Counted from the stretch's first letter, positions 8,574 through 18,668 are shown. The stretch is 35,291 nucleotides of DNA from Bacteroidota bacterium (GCA_023488865.1 JAMDDG010000299.1:1-35291), one strand, 5' to 3'. A program made the numbers and translations. The notes: a model not told the origin generated them from the sequence alone.

Positions 8574-9824
8574 ATGAAATTATCTTATATATTTTTTTTA
8601 TTATTGTCACTATTATTTAGCGCCTCATGTAAAAAACCGGAGAAACCTAAGGAAAATACGGCAACGGCGCAACTGGATAACCGGTACATTCTTTTTCACT
8701 CTGACGAATCGAACTATACTGCCGCGATCAACGGTGTAGCCGGTGCATTCACCGGACAATCGCCCAAAAATATCCATGCCGGTTGTGCTATTACCTTTAA
8801 CTGCATGGGTCACTCCGACCCCGGTATTGTGGCAAACGCGCTGTCCGGTGCCCTCAGCCTCGCGCAAACCAAGTCTGTCCCTGTTTTCATCTGCCTCGAT
8901 GTGGAGCAATGGCTTGGTGGCCATCCGGAACTCTGGAACTGGTGGAATCCGAACGGGGCCGGGTATAACGCTTCGAATGCGAACAACGTGGAATGGTTTG
9001 GCTGGAGCAACAGCAACGCCATAAAAATTTCATGGCGCAACTGGGGTGGGCAGGCCCGTGTGCTGCCCGCTCCCAATCTGATGTCCCCGGCATACAGGGC
9101 CCTGGCCCGTGTTCAGTTCAATCGGTATATCCCCACCATTATGAACTGGTATAACGCGCTTCCAGCCAACAAAAAATACCTGTTTGCCGGACTTAAGGTG
9201 GGATGGGAAAGCTCAATCGGAACAACAAATGCCTCCTACCATCCCAACGGAAATTATTACCTGGAAACCTGGCCGACTGATCGAAGTCATGATCCAGCAT
9301 GGAGCTATAATGGAATACCACCCGCCTATGGCTTCCAGCAAATTGGCTATGCCGCCCTCAAAACCAGCGATCTCAAAACAACCGGGTCGATTACAGAAGC
9401 AGACCTGGCCGCTGTGATCCACATGCATTTGGATGACCTTACCGAGTTGGCCGCCAGTCTGGGCATACCCAGAGAAAAAATGTTCACACATGTTCAGCCC
9501 GGCTGGGAGACCGGAGATCTCGAATACAAAGCATCATACACCGGTTCAAGCTGTCCGGGATTCTCCTGCTACGGATTCACCGACATCCGCCAGCAGCTTA
9601 GCAACAGGGTGGGCGCAGCCGTGACCAAAGCCCTGGCAAACGGCGCCCCTGCTTGGGGGATGGTGGAAGCAGGACCGTCAAACGACTATAACTTTATGTA
9701 CCAATTGCTACATACTGGATTCGCTGCCGATCCATCCTGCCGGTTAGTAAGTTTTTATAATTGGAAAGAGGTCGCCAATTGGCCAAACGCGCTTAAGGCC
9801 ACCCGCACTGTCCTTGCAGAATAG
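8574..9824 (+). CDS. Unassigned surface lipoprotein, possibly a TIM-barrel glycoside hydrolase
   Basis: ATG at 8574 is preferred over the in-frame TTG at 8541, because the signal peptide then starts MKLSYIFFLLLSLLFSASC with a lipobox (Cys19). The 416-residue product is rich in Trp and Tyr. It has alternating hydrophobic strand-like runs such as VPVFICLDVEQWLGG, KKYLFAGLKVGWESS and GAPAWGMVEAG, as in a clan-A style barrel. Glu in VGWES and in GMVEAG are candidate catalytic acids by position only. I do not recognise a numbered family. It is the first gene after the susD hairpin and has a signal for export, so it is likely a surface enzyme or binding protein acting on the PUL substrate. Its third codon positions look more G/C-rich than those of susCD. 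Confidence 0.75.
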   Translation: MKLSYIFFLLLSLLFSASCKKPEKPKENTATAQLDNRYILFHSDESNYTAAINGVAGAFTGQSPKNIHAGCAITFNCMGHSDPGIVANALSGALSLAQTKSVPVFICLDVEQWLGGHPELWNWWNPNGAGYNASNANNVEWFGWSNSNAIKISWRNWGGQARVLPAPNLMSPAYRALARVQFNRYIPTIMNWYNALPANKKYLFAGLKVGWESSIGTTNASYHPNGNYYLETWPTDRSHDPAWSYNGIPPAYGFQQIGYAALKTSDLKTTGSITEADLAAVIHMHLDDLTELAASLGIPREKMFTHVQPGWETGDLEYKASYTGSSCPGFSCYGFTDIRQQLSNRVGAAVTKALANGAPAWGMVEAGPSNDYNFMYQLLHTGFAADPSCRLVSFYNWKEVANWPNALKATRTVLAE

Positions 9825-9896
9825 CCCGGATTCGTAAACAATGAAATTTACAAATTGAGATCTTTTATAAAATAACAAACGTAAAATAATCAGGTT

Positions 9897-11588
9897 ATGA
9901 AAATAGCATTGAAAATTATTTCCTCATCAAAAATCCTTTTCCTGATATCTTGTCTTTACCTTTTAACCCTGAAGGCAAAAGCTGAAACCATCCACCAGTG
10001 GGATGTATATACCATTTCAGTCAAGTCACGAAGTGTTTATGCCAATCCTTATACTGATATACCCTCAACTTTTGGGGGCGATCTGTTAAAGGCAACCTTT
10101 CAGGGGACTGAAGGTGATGCTTTAAACAAGAAAATCACAGTTGTGGGATTTTGGGACGGGGGATCGGAATGGCGTGTAAATTTCACACCTCCTTATACGG
10201 GAAGCTGGAAATTTACTACGACTTCAACCGATAGGAGTATGAATGGGAAGAAGGGAAATTTTGAGGTTGTGGCATGGAGTGAAGAAGAGAAAAAGGCCAA
10301 TCCTGCCAGGCGTGGTTTGATCAGGGTAAGAAAGAGTGGTGAAAACGCCGGTCATTTTTTTGAATATTCCGACGGGCAGCCATTTCTTTGGATCGCTGAC
10401 ACGTGGTGGCGTTGGACAAAAAAGAATATACAATTCGATACCTACAAACATTTAGTGGACGACCGTGCAGAAAAGGGATTTAACATCGGTCAGCTTTTTG
10501 TACCGGGAAATGGGGGCAGGGAAAGTTCCCTGTTGGATGCAACTTTTACTCATTTGGATACCGAACACATGAAAAAAGTTGAAGCGATGATACGGTATGC
10601 AAATTCGAAAGGAATCACCATATGGATACATGGATGGTGGGGCGGACAAAACCTGAACACTAAGGCAGGAGCCGAAAAGATGCAGCGCTGGTGGCGATAT
10701 CTGGTTCATCGGTTTGGCGCCTATAATGTTATCTGGGTACTTGCCGGTGAATATAATCTGTATAATAATAGTGATTTTAGTCTTGACTTTTGGAGGGATC
10801 TAGGCAAATTGATAAAACAGGAAGACCCCTATGAACGAATAGTCAGTGTCCACAATACACCACCGTTCTGGAAAGGCGGGGCTGAAGCTCCTCAATGGTC
10901 CACTGGAAGTGTTATGCATCAGGAACCGTGGCTCGATTATAATCAAAGCCAGGTTGGGCATGGTAAATATGCGAATGAGATGATCCCCCTGGTTGTATCT
11001 GAAGAATATAATCGCCAGCCATCAAAACCAATCGTGGTTACAGAACCCTGGTATGAATTTGTTGAGGGTAGCGCCACCGGAATGGATATCCGGTTTGGAG
11101 CATGGTCGGCTATCTTATCGGGCGCAGCAGGTCACACTTATGGAGGTGGACATGTTTGGCTTGCCGATGTTCCTGAATCACCGGAAGAAGGTGGAACATG
11201 GCCCCTTGAAAAGGGATTTGAACGGACGACATACGATTATGAAGGTGCGGTATCGATTAAGCATCTGGCTGGTTTCTTTAAAAATATTAAATGGTGGGAC
11301 ATGGCGCCACACCCCGAATTAGTCCGGGAATACCCTCAGCCATTTTGCCTGGCAAAACCAGGGGAGGAATATGTTTTGTACCTGCGGTATGGAGGGGTGG
11401 CTAAGGTTAAGATGGATGGCTCTGCCGCTTCCAAAAAATATTTATACCAATGGTTTAATCCGGCTTCAGGTAAGTTATATGATGCCAAGGCTATTCAAGG
11501 CTCCGGACTGCTGACATTCAATTGTCCGGAAGGATATCCGGGAGTATTGGATTACAAGGATTGGGTACTTTATATACATAAGGAATAA
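9897..11588 (+). CDS. Exported DUF5060/DUF4038 glycoside hydrolase (apiosidase-like)
   Basis: The 563-residue product has a signal peptide (about residues 1-29, ending KAKA). Residues 32-127 form a beta-sandwich of DUF5060 type (WDGGSEWRVNFTPPYTGSWKF). The catalytic barrel follows at about residues 138-470, with GQPFLWIADTWWRW typical of DUF4038, the domain of the GH140 apiosidases. Candidate catalytic residues are Glu285 in VLAGEYN and Glu383 in VVTEPWYEF. The C-terminal 90 residues form a small beta-domain of the collagen-binding-like type often attached to these enzymes. It probably works in the periplasm or on the surface. DUF4038 proteins act on several plant sugars, so apiose specificity is only one possibility. 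It lies 72 bases after the previous gene and in the same direction. Confidence 0.85.
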   Translation: MKIALKIISSSKILFLISCLYLLTLKAKAETIHQWDVYTISVKSRSVYANPYTDIPSTFGGDLLKATFQGTEGDALNKKITVVGFWDGGSEWRVNFTPPYTGSWKFTTTSTDRSMNGKKGNFEVVAWSEEEKKANPARRGLIRVRKSGENAGHFFEYSDGQPFLWIADTWWRWTKKNIQFDTYKHLVDDRAEKGFNIGQLFVPGNGGRESSLLDATFTHLDTEHMKKVEAMIRYANSKGITIWIHGWWGGQNLNTKAGAEKMQRWWRYLVHRFGAYNVIWVLAGEYNLYNNSDFSLDFWRDLGKLIKQEDPYERIVSVHNTPPFWKGGAEAPQWSTGSVMHQEPWLDYNQSQVGHGKYANEMIPLVVSEEYNRQPSKPIVVTEPWYEFVEGSATGMDIRFGAWSAILSGAAGHTYGGGHVWLADVPESPEEGGTWPLEKGFERTTYDYEGAVSIKHLAGFFKNIKWWDMAPHPELVREYPQPFCLAKPGEEYVLYLRYGGVAKVKMDGSAASKKYLYQWFNPASGKLYDAKAIQGSGLLTFNCPEGYPGVLDYKDWVLYIHKE

Positions 11589-11654
11589 TACTTAATCCGG
11601 ACATCATTTCCAACATTACAGATCAGACAAACAAAACCTAAAAGCACTTACAAA

Positions 11655-13919
11655 ATGAGGAGGGGAATTTTAACGCTAATCGTTCTTATCTATTTGGCTC
11701 TATTCTCCTTTATCGCGGCACAAGAAAAGGAATTTGATTTCACCAAATATGTGGATCCTTTTATCGGAGCTGATGGTGGTGGATATACTTTCCCGGGAGC
11801 CACCTTGCCTTCTGGCATGGTCAAAGTAGGGCCCGATTGCAATAAGCTGACCGAAAACGCAGGGTGGGATGCCAGGGGCAACATAGTTGGCTTTAGCCAT
11901 ACTCACATTAACGGCTCGGGGGGTGGGTGTAAGTATGGCAATATACTGTTAATGCCTACTGTGGGCGGGATCAAATCACAAGATTACTCTTCGCCACGAG
12001 CCAACGAATACGCCGAAGTAGGATTGTACTCGGTAGATTTGATCCGTTACAATACCTCTGTAAGGATCTCCGCCACCCATAGCGCCGCTATTCATGAATA
12101 TACATTCCCTGCCACCGATAGCGCCAATGTACTGATTGATTTGGGGAGTTTTTTGTCCTCATACGAAAAGCAGGAGTTTGTGGGATCTGAAGTGCGCATA
12201 CTCTCCAGTACTGAGGTGGAGGGGTATAGCCGCATACGCGGAGGATGGAATATGAGCCGGGCATACACGGTTTATTTTTATGCAAAGTTTGAATACCCGG
12301 CAACCTCTTATGGAACCTGGAAGTCAGGAAAACTTTTCCCCAATGAGAAATCTCAGTTTGACAGCAATGAAAAAACGGGAGCTTACTTTACATTTAATAC
12401 CAAACAAAATAAAACAGTGAGGGCGAAGGTTGCCATATCCTACATGGGTGTGAACAAGGCTCATTATAATGCAGAAGAAATACCCTCCTGGAATTTAGAT
12501 ATGGTGAAGACAAATGCAGTAACCGCGTGGAACAAGATACTCAGTCAGGTGAAAGTGGAGGGTGGAAGCGAGGAAAGTAAAAAAATATTCTACTCTTCAG
12601 TTTATCGAATCTTTTTGCAGCCCACCAACTATAAGGGAGAAAATCCTCTTTGGCAATCTAACGAACCATACTATGGCGATTACCATGCAATATGGGATAC
12701 TTACAGAGCTACGCACCCCTTCATAACCCTATTGCGACCCTCACTTGAGTCCGATATGGTAGAATCGATCGTGGATATATACCGCTACGACCACTACATG
12801 CCCGATGCCCGTACAAGCAACGACAATGGTCGCACACAGGGAGGTTCCAACTGCGATATGCTGGTGGCAGATGCCATGGTTAAAGGAGTAAAAGGGATCG
12901 ACTATAAAACAGCTTTGAAAGCTATGCTAAAAAATGCAGAGGTTCCTCCGGGCGATGACGAGCGTAAGCAAGGACGGGGTGGCCTATGGGATTATAACCG
13001 AATAGGATATGTATCCACCGATTTTGAGCGATGCTGTACCCGCACCCTGGAGTACTCCGCCAATGACTATGCTATTGCTACAGTGGCAAAAGGACTTGGC
13101 GAATCTGCCATTTTCGAAAAGTACAGAAAAAAAGCCTCCAGCTGGGAAAACCAATGGAATACGAACATAGAAAATTTGGGATTTAAGGGCTTTATCTGGC
13201 CACGAAAATCGGATGAGGCCTGGATGGATACTTCTAAGTTTAATGTGTTTGCTTCCGGTTCGTTCGAAGCTCCTTTTTACGAAACTTTCTCTTGGGAGTA
13301 CTCCTTTTATGTACCTCACGATATGAAACAGCTCATAAAAAAAATGGGGGGAAAAGAAACCTTTACCAAGAGGCTAGACACTTACTTCACGAAATCATTC
13401 CCAGGTAAGCGCGACGATTTGCTGTTCTACACCAGGATGATTGGCATGTGCCAGATTTCAAACGAACCGTCCTTTTTAACACCCTCGCTGTACTGTTATG
13501 TAAACGAACCATACAAAACAGCAAAGATCGTCCGGCAAATTCTGGCAACTCAATATAACACAACCAGGAGTGGGGTTCCCGGAAACGACGACTCTGGCTC
13601 TATGGGGGCATGGTACGCCTTTCATGCCTTAGGGTTTTATCCTAATGCTGGGCAAGATATTTACTTAATCTCAAGCCCAATATTCCATAAAGTTACCATA
13701 ACCCTGGAAAATGGAAAGAAGTTGGTGATTGAGGCGAAAAATGCCGGCGTTAAAAATATTTACATACAGTCGTGCATGCTCAACGGAAAGCCTTTTAATA
13801 ATTGCTGGTTCCGCCATAAAGATATAGCCGATGGGGCCACCTTTGAGTTTGTGATGGGCGACAAACCATCCTCATGGGGCACGAATGGGGAGTTGCCCCC
13901 TTCTATGTCTGACAATTGA
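11655..13919 (+). CDS. GH92 family alpha-mannosidase
   Basis: The 754-residue product has a signal peptide (about 1-22). The GH92 N-terminal domain opens with YVDPFIGADGGGYTFPGAT, and the (alpha/alpha)6 catalytic domain follows. Family active-site segments are visible: SNEPSF with Glu604 as general acid, and GNDDSG with Asp645 and Asp646 as the base and calcium-site region. GH92 enzymes are calcium-dependent inverting exo-alpha-mannosidases that mostly cut alpha-1,2-, 1,3- or 1,4-mannosyl links. The linkage here cannot be read from sequence. The length is normal for GH92. The next gene starts 46 bases later, so the two are likely co-transcribed. Confidence 0.93.
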   Translation: MRRGILTLIVLIYLALFSFIAAQEKEFDFTKYVDPFIGADGGGYTFPGATLPSGMVKVGPDCNKLTENAGWDARGNIVGFSHTHINGSGGGCKYGNILLMPTVGGIKSQDYSSPRANEYAEVGLYSVDLIRYNTSVRISATHSAAIHEYTFPATDSANVLIDLGSFLSSYEKQEFVGSEVRILSSTEVEGYSRIRGGWNMSRAYTVYFYAKFEYPATSYGTWKSGKLFPNEKSQFDSNEKTGAYFTFNTKQNKTVRAKVAISYMGVNKAHYNAEEIPSWNLDMVKTNAVTAWNKILSQVKVEGGSEESKKIFYSSVYRIFLQPTNYKGENPLWQSNEPYYGDYHAIWDTYRATHPFITLLRPSLESDMVESIVDIYRYDHYMPDARTSNDNGRTQGGSNCDMLVADAMVKGVKGIDYKTALKAMLKNAEVPPGDDERKQGRGGLWDYNRIGYVSTDFERCCTRTLEYSANDYAIATVAKGLGESAIFEKYRKKASSWENQWNTNIENLGFKGFIWPRKSDEAWMDTSKFNVFASGSFEAPFYETFSWEYSFYVPHDMKQLIKKMGGKETFTKRLDTYFTKSFPGKRDDLLFYTRMIGMCQISNEPSFLTPSLYCYVNEPYKTAKIVRQILATQYNTTRSGVPGNDDSGSMGAWYAFHALGFYPNAGQDIYLISSPIFHKVTITLENGKKLVIEAKNAGVKNIYIQSCMLNGKPFNNCWFRHKDIADGATFEFVMGDKPSSWGTNGELPPSMSDN

Positions 13920-13965
13920 TGAAAGATCTTCAATTATTACTCAATACTATAATCATATTTGCATT

Positions 13966-16554
13966 ATGAGCGATTTATCAAGACGTTCTTTTTTCCGGAA
14001 CGGATTATTAGCAGGAGGTTCTTTAGTGCTGCATGAGCATATCACTCCACCTTATATTGGCCAGGGAAAAATAAGCGGTTCTTCTCTTGCTGATGAGAAG
14101 GCAGTTTTATCCAATTCCGGCAAAACGCTTAACCTTCATCCGGCACAATGGATATGGTTTCCTTCACAGAGGACCCTTCAGAATACGATCGTATTATTCC
14201 GCCATCAAATAAATATTCGTAAGCCCATTACTTCTGCTAAAGGATGGGTACTCGGCGACAGCCGTTATAAATTGTATTGCAATGGCAATAGGATCCAGTT
14301 TGGCCCTTCGCCTTCTGATCCCCGCTGGCCCGAGGCTGATCCTTTTGATGTATTATCATTTCTACAGGAAGGCAATAATGTTATCGGAGTAGAAGTATTG
14401 TACTACGGTACCGGCGACGGCACCTGGCCAATAGGCAAGCCGGGATTGATCTTAAAGATGGACCTTACTTATTCGGACGGGAGCAGTGAAATCATCAGTA
14501 CAAATGATGACTGGCTCTGTAGTATTCCACGAAGCTGGACACCGGGCAAATATAAACGATGGTACCTGCGTGCTTTTCAGGAAGAATTTGATGCACGTCA
14601 ATATCCTTACGGCTGGCATACCAGTCGATTTACTGATTTGTCAGGCTGGGTTAAGGCACAGATGATCAGTACACTTTCAGATAAACCTTCAATCGCTTCT
14701 ACCTATCTGGAATACCAGTTCGATGTGGGAAGCAGTGAACCGGGAAACATTGAACTCAGGGGCCGCAGTATCAGGTTGATGAAAGAGGAGATTATTTTTG
14801 TAAAACAGTTGACTGAATCATTTTTACTTCAATGGAAAAAAGATCCGCTGGAGTATTTTGAATTCAATACGCCGGATGCGTTTACCCGTGGTGGTGACCT
14901 CGCTGTAAAAGAAACATCCAAAGGTAATTGGGAATTTAACATTGCCGCCGGTCAATCGGCCGCATTATGTTTTGAAATGGCAGAACAGCATGTGGGATTC
15001 CCTGTATTTACAATTGAAGCGACTGAAGGAACCATTGTCGAATTGCTGGTACATGAAGCGCATGTGCCGGGAACAGACCCGTTAATAAATACGCATCTCA
15101 ATTCATGGACAAGATTTATCTGCAAAGGAGGTATTAATCATTTTGAAACTTTTGATTATGAATGTTTCCGGTGGATGCAGCTCCACATCCGCAATAGCAC
15201 CGGCAGTATCCGTATCAGCAGCACAGGTATGCGCCACCGTGTGTACAGTTGGACATCGCCGCCCGTGGTAACCTGTAATGATGCAAAAGTGCAGAAGGTG
15301 GTAATGGCCTCCCTCAATACGCTTTACAATTGTGCACAGGAAACCCTGGTGGATGGTATGGGCAGGGAGCGCCAGCAATATAGCGGGGATGTAAGCCACC
15401 AGATACATGCCATACACATGGCTATGGGCGAACCTGCAATGTCAGCACGTTTTATAAATACTTACTGCGAGGGAATGACTACCGAAGGTTTTTTTCTCGA
15501 TACCTGGCCCGCTTACGACCGTCTTGCCCGGTTAATGGAAAGGCAGATGCAGTTAACACCCTGGGGGCCATTGCTTGATCATGGAATCGGTTTTAATTTT
15601 GATAACTACTACCATTACCTGTACACCGGCGATACCCAATCTATCGGGCAGGCGTATCCCAGGTTGCTCCGGTTCTTTGATTACCTCACAAGCATTATTG
15701 GATCAGATGGATTGTTGCCTGTTGAAAATATAGGTATTCCTGTTGTATGGATGGATCATACCGCCTTTAAAGCTCAAAAGCATAAACAGTGTGCATTTAA
15801 TTTATATGCCGCCGCCATGATGAAACTGGCTTTACCCACACTCTGCAGGGCTAACGGTGATGAAGGCAAAGCAAAGATTGTTGAACAAAAAAGCAAAGCG
15901 ATTATCTCCGCTACTGTGAAAAAATTCTGGGATACCAATCAGAAAATTTTTGTAGATAACCTGCCCTGGCGTGCTGCTGAAAATGAAACCCGGCTAAGCG
16001 ACCGAAGCCTTGCCACTGCTATTCTTTTTGATCTTTGTCCTGGTGGAAATATTGCTGCAGGCGGCAAAGCGCTTACAAATCTTCCACCTGAAATGGGTAC
16101 ATCCTATCCGGCCAATATGGTATGGGCTCATTGGGCGCTGACAAAAATCGGGCGAACAGATAAAATCATTTCGGATATCAGGAGCCGTTGGTATGAAATG
16201 AAATCTGTTCACCTCAATAATACTATATCAGAACACTGGGATGCTGAACCCGATACGAATTCGCAGTGGAGCCATTGTGCAGTCGGCGCATTATTTTTGA
16301 TGCACCAGGCTGTGGCAGGCATCCATTGCCTGAAACCCGGGTTTAGTGAAATAGAAATTGCACCCCAGTTGGGTGGACTTGAAAAGCTATCATTAACAAC
16401 ACATACTTTGAAAGGGCCAATACATACTGATTTGGAGCTGATCAATAATAAATTAAATGTAAAGCTTGACCTGCCAGAGGGCATTAGTGGAATTTTTAAA
16501 TGGGAAGGAAGGAAGAGGACACTGCAGACCGGTAAACAGGAATTTATTGCTTGA
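13966..16554 (+). CDS. GH78-like alpha-L-rhamnosidase, Tat-type leader
   Basis: ATG at 13966 is chosen because it gives a twin-arginine leader (SRRSFFRNGLLAGGSLVL); a longer open frame from 13885 overlaps GH92 and has no signal. The product is 862 residues. An N-terminal lectin-like beta-domain (WIWFPSQRTLQNTIVLFRH, then WVLGDSRYKLYCNG) matches bacterial rhamnosidase N-domains. The catalytic (alpha/alpha)6 barrel has DGMGRERQQYSGD (residues 463-475). This is the GH78 signature region normally written D-C-P-x-R-E-R-x-G-W-x-G-D, with Glu468 in the conserved Glu position. The Cys-Pro and Gly-Trp of the usual motif are missing, so this is a divergent branch and its sugar may not be rhamnose. It ends with a beta-sandwich domain. 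Confidence 0.85.
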   Translation: MSDLSRRSFFRNGLLAGGSLVLHEHITPPYIGQGKISGSSLADEKAVLSNSGKTLNLHPAQWIWFPSQRTLQNTIVLFRHQINIRKPITSAKGWVLGDSRYKLYCNGNRIQFGPSPSDPRWPEADPFDVLSFLQEGNNVIGVEVLYYGTGDGTWPIGKPGLILKMDLTYSDGSSEIISTNDDWLCSIPRSWTPGKYKRWYLRAFQEEFDARQYPYGWHTSRFTDLSGWVKAQMISTLSDKPSIASTYLEYQFDVGSSEPGNIELRGRSIRLMKEEIIFVKQLTESFLLQWKKDPLEYFEFNTPDAFTRGGDLAVKETSKGNWEFNIAAGQSAALCFEMAEQHVGFPVFTIEATEGTIVELLVHEAHVPGTDPLINTHLNSWTRFICKGGINHFETFDYECFRWMQLHIRNSTGSIRISSTGMRHRVYSWTSPPVVTCNDAKVQKVVMASLNTLYNCAQETLVDGMGRERQQYSGDVSHQIHAIHMAMGEPAMSARFINTYCEGMTTEGFFLDTWPAYDRLARLMERQMQLTPWGPLLDHGIGFNFDNYYHYLYTGDTQSIGQAYPRLLRFFDYLTSIIGSDGLLPVENIGIPVVWMDHTAFKAQKHKQCAFNLYAAAMMKLALPTLCRANGDEGKAKIVEQKSKAIISATVKKFWDTNQKIFVDNLPWRAAENETRLSDRSLATAILFDLCPGGNIAAGGKALTNLPPEMGTSYPANMVWAHWALTKIGRTDKIISDIRSRWYEMKSVHLNNTISEHWDAEPDTNSQWSHCAVGALFLMHQAVAGIHCLKPGFSEIEIAPQLGGLEKLSLTTHTLKGPIHTDLELINNKLNVKLDLPEGISGIFKWEGRKRTLQTGKQEFIA

Positions 16555-16611
16555 GCTGATAATAAAATAGCATTCAATTGATAACTGTTTCCTTAGTTTA
16601 ATTTTTTTTAA

Positions 16612-18513
16612 ATGAAAAACGATAAAATGAAAAAATCAACACGAAGAAATTTCATAAAAACTGTTTCTGTCGTAGGGTTGTCAATTCCATTATTAAGCCC
16701 TGAAAAAGTATTTGGCCAATTCCTGGATTTATTTGCCTTTGAGTCGCCTTTCATGAAAGTCATAATGCAAAAGGACTGTCCTCAATTAACTTCTTTATGG
16801 GTAGATTCATTAGGTAAAAATAAAACAGCAGATAACCCGCTTTTAAGTGATGACAAAATTAACGCTAAATATAAAAGTAAGATTTCTTCAAAATCAATTT
16901 CATACTGGACTGAAAATCAGGAAATAAATAGTTTGCCGGCCTGGAAGTTTATATTTTCAGAAAAAAGCATACAGGTTATCTCAGAAAAAAATGATATCAG
17001 TGAGCCATTTAATGTCACCGTCAATCAGGAGCTGAACCATGCTACCGTCCTTGGCATTATGAAAGAGCGTAATAAGGTTTCCCTGCCATGTTTAATTCAT
17101 CTGCCGGATATGGGAACTTTCCGGGTTACCAGTAATGTTCCGGAGGTAGAATTATTAATAGATGCCCGCCGTATTAGTACGGAAGTTAAAAATGATGAGG
17201 AGCATAGTTTTGTAAGTATTTCCTTTCCCGCGGCTTCCAATGAACATCCCCGGATTATTTATCAATTAGAAATAGTTAGCATTTATCCTGATATAGCAGG
17301 CATAAATAACAACCCGCTTTATGATGGCTTTAGGCGGAATTTCATAAACATTTTTCAGGTGAATCCCCGGCTTCGCGTTTTAGCCAATAATTCCTCCTCA
17401 GATCCTTGTGCTTTTACTTTGTATATGTCTGCCCAACTGGCCCAATATACTCCTCCTTTGTCGGATGGGCTAATAGCAATGGACTTGGTTAAAATGACAC
17501 TTGACCGGTATATCAGTGGAATGAAAGCTTATGGTTTGGTTGGATATACAGATAACTACGAAGGCGCAGATACTGTTTCTTGGAAATCAAAATATGATAG
17601 CCTCGATTCTCATCCATCTTTGTTAATGGCTGCCTGCTATTATATCAATTCTGCAAAAGATAATAAATGGCAAAATGAAAACGTAAGTTCACTTATAGAT
17701 TGGGCAGATATAATTATAAAAAAAGATATTGACGGGGATGGGCTGATTGAATATCCGTTAAGTGGAAATTACGGTTCATGGAATGGTAAACAGCGTCCTG
17801 CAAATTGGTGGGATACAATTGGTTTTGCCCACAAAGATGCTTACTCAAATGCATTGGCTTACCGGGCATTGAATTTATTTGGGGATATCCTGAAAAATGC
17901 AGGTAAGCCCGATGGTCAGAAATACCTTGATCAGGCAGCTAAATTAAAGTCGGTCTATTTTTCAACTTTTTATAACCCTGAATCTGGTGTTTTGGCGGGG
18001 TGGAAAAGTATGGACGGGCAATTACATGATTATTACTTCACTTTTGTAAACAGCATTGCGATTAGTTATGGTTTAATAAGTGCAGAACAAGGCAACCAGG
18101 TAATGGATAATTTATTATCAAAAATGGAGGCTGTTGGGTTTACCGATTTTTCTTTAGGCATGCCGGGAAATTTAATTCCAATAAAAAAAGGGGATTATAC
18201 CGTTCCCGATCACCGTTGGGGAGGGCCAACGCAGGAAGATGGCACAGATGGGTTTCAGATTTATGAAAATGGCGGGGCAACAGCCTGTTATACTTATTTT
18301 ACTGTAGATGCCTTACAGAAACTGAAACGAAATTCAGATTTGAAAAAAATATTTCCTCCAATTCTTAAAAGCGTAAAAGAAGGAAATTTTAATGGTAAAT
18401 GTGAAAACAGAATGTCCAAAGACTGGAAAACCTGGAAAGGCGAATGCTGGGGCTACGAAGGTTTCTTATGTGACGGTTATATGGTACTGCTGGCTTGTTT
18501 AGGAGAAAAGTAA
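16612..18513 (+). CDS. Unassigned exported six-hairpin glycosidase-like protein
   Basis: The 633-residue product starts with a twin-arginine leader (KKSTRRNFIKTVSVVGLSIPLL), with either Met1 or Met6 as the start. The first third is beta-rich. From about residue 290 it shows helical repeats with DIDGDGLIEYPLSGNYGSW, ANWWDTIGFAHKDAYSNALAY and a C-terminal Trp-Gly-rich run. This resembles (alpha/alpha)6 six-hairpin glycosidases such as GH63, GH78 and GH116, whose active-site strands often carry DGDGL. I cannot place it in a numbered family. Its position after the GH78-like gene (57 bases apart) suggests it acts on the same glycan. It is interrupted from the following PUL genes by an insertion sequence 13 bases after its stop. 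Confidence 0.75.
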   Translation: MKNDKMKKSTRRNFIKTVSVVGLSIPLLSPEKVFGQFLDLFAFESPFMKVIMQKDCPQLTSLWVDSLGKNKTADNPLLSDDKINAKYKSKISSKSISYWTENQEINSLPAWKFIFSEKSIQVISEKNDISEPFNVTVNQELNHATVLGIMKERNKVSLPCLIHLPDMGTFRVTSNVPEVELLIDARRISTEVKNDEEHSFVSISFPAASNEHPRIIYQLEIVSIYPDIAGINNNPLYDGFRRNFINIFQVNPRLRVLANNSSSDPCAFTLYMSAQLAQYTPPLSDGLIAMDLVKMTLDRYISGMKAYGLVGYTDNYEGADTVSWKSKYDSLDSHPSLLMAACYYINSAKDNKWQNENVSSLIDWADIIIKKDIDGDGLIEYPLSGNYGSWNGKQRPANWWDTIGFAHKDAYSNALAYRALNLFGDILKNAGKPDGQKYLDQAAKLKSVYFSTFYNPESGVLAGWKSMDGQLHDYYFTFVNSIAISYGLISAEQGNQVMDNLLSKMEAVGFTDFSLGMPGNLIPIKKGDYTVPDHRWGGPTQEDGTDGFQIYENGGATACYTYFTVDALQKLKRNSDLKKIFPPILKSVKEGNFNGKCENRMSKDWKTWKGECWGYEGFLCDGYMVLLACLGEK

Positions 18514-18526
18514 AGTTCTTTAATTA

Positions 18527-18542
18527 GGGTCTGTTTAAATTT
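18527..18542 (+). repeat. Left terminal inverted repeat of the IS
   Basis: GGGTCTGTTTAAATTT, matched at the right end by GAAACTGTTTAAATTT read on the other strand. Confidence 0.85.
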
Positions 18543-18668
18543 ATAAAATAATGATATAAAACATTGACTATCAGTTGCATAATTGAATAATATTTATTAA
18601 CTTAATGGTTCCCAAACTGTTAAGAACACATAAAACACTATTCATCAGACATTACTGATAGCCAATGG

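Noticed and set aside
13885-13965. Longer GH78-like protein overlapping GH92
   Set aside because: The extension has no signal and overlaps coding sequence; ATG at 13966 gives a clean twin-arginine leader.
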